Shown piece after piece: positions 63,652 to 64,000 of a stretch of 64,000 nucleotides of DNA (position 1 is its first letter; each line of letters begins with the position of its first letter). The DNA comes from Pseudomonas sp. Q2-TVG4-2 (GTDB taxonomy: Bacteria > Pseudomonadota > Gammaproteobacteria > Pseudomonadales > Pseudomonadaceae). A program made the translations under genes and the position numbers. Location of the stretch: the NCBI RefSeq assembly GCF_013620795.1, contig NZ_LGLW01000001.1:248001-312000 (forward strand), written 5' to 3'. The notes beneath the pieces are model-generated. The model worked only from the letters and a program-made list of their open reading frames with translations, was not told where the DNA came from and searched no databases.

Positions 63652-64000
63652 CTAGCTAACGCTTTCCACCACCGGGACTGTAGCTGCCCTGCGCGGCCAG
63701 GCGTACAGCACCGCCTTGAACAAGGTGGCCAAGGGAATCGCAAAGAACACCCCCCAGAAACCCCAGAGCCCGCCAAATAGCAGGACCGAGCAGATGATGA
63801 CCACAGGATGAAGGTTGACCGCCTCGGAAAACAGCAAGGGCACCAGGACGTTGCCATCCAGTGCCTGGATGATCGCGTAGGCCACCATCAAGTAAATGAA
63901 CTGATCACCCAAACCCCACTGGAATAGCCCAATCAGGGCGATTGGAATGGTTACCACCGTGGCGCCGATATAAGGCACCACTACGGAGATACCTACCAGC
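63652..64000 (-). CDS. AI-2E family transporter (PerM-like), C-terminal part
   Basis: The last 115 codons of an eight-helix AI-2E/PerM transporter: [20 protein letters not shown], then [40 protein letters not shown]. The N-terminal two thirds lie beyond base 64000. Family members export autoinducer-2 or act as Na+/H+ antiporters; substrate here unknown. Confidence 0.93.
   Translation of the reverse strand, partial: LVGISVVVPYIGATVVTIPIALIGLFQWGLGDQFIYLMVAYAIIQALDGNVLVPLLFSEAVNLHPVVIICSVLLFGGLWGFWGVFFAIPLATLFKAVLYAWPRRAATVPVVESVS

Overview
The window looks like the chromosome of a Pseudomonas stutzeri-type gammaproteobacterium (Stutzerimonas/Pseudomonas). It is GC-rich, has strong AGGAG-type ribosome binding sites, and carries typical pseudomonad genes and gene orders: rdgC, an MxtR-like SSS-fused hybrid kinase, rmuC, ydbH-ynbE-ydbL, the tRNA-Ser/purC/bamC/dapA/gcvR/bcp block, and several OprD/MFS/LuxR-type accessory genes. 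Species-level placement is inference.

Layout. 1-3763: an FKBP-type lipoprotein isomerase, tRNA-Asp and tRNA-Val with their terminator, rdgC, a BASS-family transporter, and a guanidinium exporter gene (gdx/sugE) preceded by a clear guanidine-II (mini-ykkC) riboswitch. 3807-8455: the wreck of a maltose/maltodextrin locus (broken GH13 alpha-glucosidase, broken malT, broken malM, intact maltose acetyltransferase) with an apparently intact 18-repeat curlin-like amyloid gene inside it. 8477-12274: an MFS/acyltransferase fusion, azlCD, and a GNAT. 12751-23489: the 1156-residue MxtR-like sensor, a broken DUF4010 gene, rmuC, a Sel1 protein, the ydbH-ynbE-ydbL AsmA-type lipid transport operon with a small MITE-like repeat inside it, and an LpxR-type lipid A deacylase. 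23631-36228: a PhoX phosphatase, small hypotheticals, a TetR-MFS pair with a dyad operator, a response regulator with a frameshifted propeller-type kinase, a dead pagL, pirin and an isochorismatase-like hydrolase.

36229-47777 is an accessory metabolic block: isochorismatase-like hydrolase, ABM-domain membrane protein, Tat-exported YtcJ-like amidohydrolase, OprD porin, MFS exporter with a fused ABM-like tail, an alpha/beta-hydrolase fold protein lacking its nucleophile serine, RidA, an AraC regulator, then an ArsR repressor with three copies of one 20-bp operator controlling a quinone-oxidoreductase-like gene and an ABM protein. The genes look like uptake, periplasmic hydrolysis, cytoplasmic conversion and efflux of one unknown class of small molecule.

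48300-59090 is a mosaic of decaying mobile DNA. It holds an integrase fragment, a small phage gene with an amber codon, a rearranged remnant of a Mu-like transposable prophage (MuA, MuB, Mor, tail chaperone with a G GGA AAC slip site, truncated tape measure joined to the end of a Mu I-type protease) and, between muB and mor, a 403-residue protein with a C2H2-type finger followed by a GNAT-like region that resembles eukaryotic ESCO/Eco1 cohesin acetyltransferases. That protein is the least explained and most interesting item in the window. 59092-64000 returns to core chromosome: tRNA-Ser, a long-type purC, bamC, dapA, gcvR, bcp and the end of an AI-2E/PerM transporter.
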